DNA of 64,000 bases from Pseudomonas viridiflava (lineage in GTDB: Bacteria > Pseudomonadota > Gammaproteobacteria > Pseudomonadales > Pseudomonadaceae): positions 124,001 to 188,000 of the forward strand of contig NZ_UTBG01000186.1 of NCBI RefSeq assembly GCF_900580675.1, in the 5' to 3' direction. The first letter of the stretch is position 1. Every line of letters starts with the position of its first letter. The translations under genes were made by a program, and so were the position numbers. The notes under the pieces were generated by a model. The model saw only the letters and a program-made list of their open reading frames with translations. It was not told the DNA's origin and searched no databases. Positions 63,241 through 64,000 of the stretch are shown piece after piece.

Positions 63241-63819
63241 ATGTTGAAAAAGACGCTCGCCGCTCTGGCTATCGGTACCGCCCTGCTGTCCGCAGGCCAG
63301 GTGATGGCTGCCGACTACAAGATCGACAAGGAAGGCCAGCACGCCTTCATCGACTGGAAAATCAGCCACCTGGGCTACAGCTTCATCCACGGTACTTTCA
63401 AGGACTGGGATGGTACGTTCAGCTGGGATGCCGCCAAGCCTGAAGCCAGCAAAATTGCAGTCGACGTGAAAACCGCCAGCCTGTGGTCCAACCACGCTGA
63501 GCGTGACAAGCACATCGCCAGCAAGGATTTCCTGGACGTTGCCAAGTTCGCCGATGCCAAGTTCGTATCGACCGCGGTTAAACCCACCGGCGAAAAAACC
63601 GCTGACGTGACCGGCGACCTGACTTTCCACGGCGTGACCAAGCCTGTGACCTTCAAGGCCACATTCAACGGCGAAGGCAAAGACCCATGGGGCGGCGAAC
63701 GTGCTGGCTTCAACGCCAAAACTACGCTGAACCTGAACGACTTCGGCGTTAAAGGCCCTGGCCCGACCTCCCAGACTGTGGACCTGGACATCTCGCTGGA
63801 AGGCGTTAAAGCCAAGTAA
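63241..63819 (+). CDS. YceI family periplasmic protein
   Basis: The 192-residue protein has a signal peptide (cleavage after QVMA, near residue 23) and a lipocalin-like YceI domain ([20 protein letters not shown] at the start, [12 protein letters not shown] near 136). YceI proteins bind polyisoprenoids, and with cytochrome b561 partners may serve quinone-linked redox reactions. The ATG at 63241 is preceded by AAGGA. A terminator follows. Confidence 0.93.
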   Translation: MLKKTLAALAIGTALLSAGQVMAADYKIDKEGQHAFIDWKISHLGYSFIHGTFKDWDGTFSWDAAKPEASKIAVDVKTASLWSNHAERDKHIASKDFLDVAKFADAKFVSTAVKPTGEKTADVTGDLTFHGVTKPVTFKATFNGEGKDPWGGERAGFNAKTTLNLNDFGVKGPGPTSQTVDLDISLEGVKAK

Positions 63820-63839
63820 TAATGCTTGTGTGTAACAAG

Positions 63840-63864
63840 CGCCGACCTATGGGTCGGCGTTTTG
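63840..63864 (+). terminator. Terminator after the YceI gene
   Basis: CGCCGACC-TATG-GGTCGGCG is a perfect 8-bp stem followed by TTTTG. Confidence 0.9.
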
Positions 63865-63974
63865 CTTTCTGCAGTTGAGGAAAGGTCCTACGCTATTTAA
63901 GCCGGCTGCCTGCTTTTTTTCCGCGTTAAAAACTCTATTCCTACGAGCTCCCCTGATGCTCAAGGAATAGACCT

Positions 63975-64000
63975 ATGCTCCTGAAGACAATTGCTGTGTT
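63975..64000 (+). CDS. Possible start of a gene cut by the window edge
   Basis: ATG at 63975 follows AAGGAA by about 8 bases. The visible codons read M-L-L-K-T-I-A-V, which would suit a signal peptide. Only 26 bases are present, so identity and reality are uncertain. Confidence 0.35.

Overview
This is a chromosomal window from a fluorescent Pseudomonas, most likely of the P. fluorescens group. Three things point there: high-GC coding sequence throughout, a gene order that follows the P. aeruginosa core blocks (mutM–coaD–laoABCR, ftsYEX–rpoH, thiSG–trmB, metXW–proC–pilT, pyrRBC'–ruvX–yqgE–tonB–gshB–pilGHIJ–chpA), and many short paired inverted repeats of the REP/REPIN type known from this group. 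I see no rRNA or tRNA genes, no CRISPR array and no insertion sequence. About 66 protein genes are supported, plus two gene remnants and a few tiny or partial genes.

Layout. 1–720 is AT-rich and unlike the rest. It holds a 23-codon reading frame with a textbook ribosome-binding site, and a decayed copy of the 3' end of rlmI, whose intact copy lies 2.2 kb away. 721–6954 carries a DUF4153 membrane protein, rlmI, an HDOD protein, mutM, a YfhL-type ferredoxin and coaD. 7058–11531 is a long-chain alcohol/aldehyde oxidation cluster (laoC-laoB-laoA, with divergent laoR). 11565–17070 holds a sulfurtransferase, an alpha/beta hydrolase, rsmD and a pair of M16 peptidases. 17302–21364 is ftsY-ftsE-ftsX-rpoH. 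21460–32462 carries mtgA, thiS-thiG-trmB, hemW-rdgB-metW-metX, yggT-proC-yggS and pilT. 32604–39887 holds an NlpC/P60 peptidase, a double-TM2 protein, the pyr genes, ruvX, yqgE, tonB and gshB.

40127–49877 is the pilG-pilH-pilI-pilJ-chpA-chpC chemosensory operon that controls type IV pili. It lacks the pilK methyltransferase and chpB methylesterase genes found in the P. aeruginosa version, and pilU is absent next to pilT. 49878–50912 is a small accessory patch: a HigA-like antitoxin remnant abutting a REPIN, then a DUF6124 gene with a long, structured leader. 51190–59333 is a complete malonate decarboxylase locus (mdcABCDEGH, madLM, mdcR). The window closes with a hemolysin III-family protein, rsmE, bioA, a cytochrome b561 and a YceI protein.

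Most of the window is core metabolism and cell biology: rRNA and tRNA modification, thiamine, methionine, proline, pyrimidine, glutathione, biotin and CoA synthesis, cell division, heat-shock control and surface motility. The least explained material is at the left edge (mini-gene plus rlmI remnant) and at 50.0–50.9 kb (antitoxin remnant, small-RNA or attenuator-like leader, DUF6124 gene). REPINs sit in 7 of the 9 junctions between convergent intact genes; the other two have a compact hairpin or an ordinary terminator.
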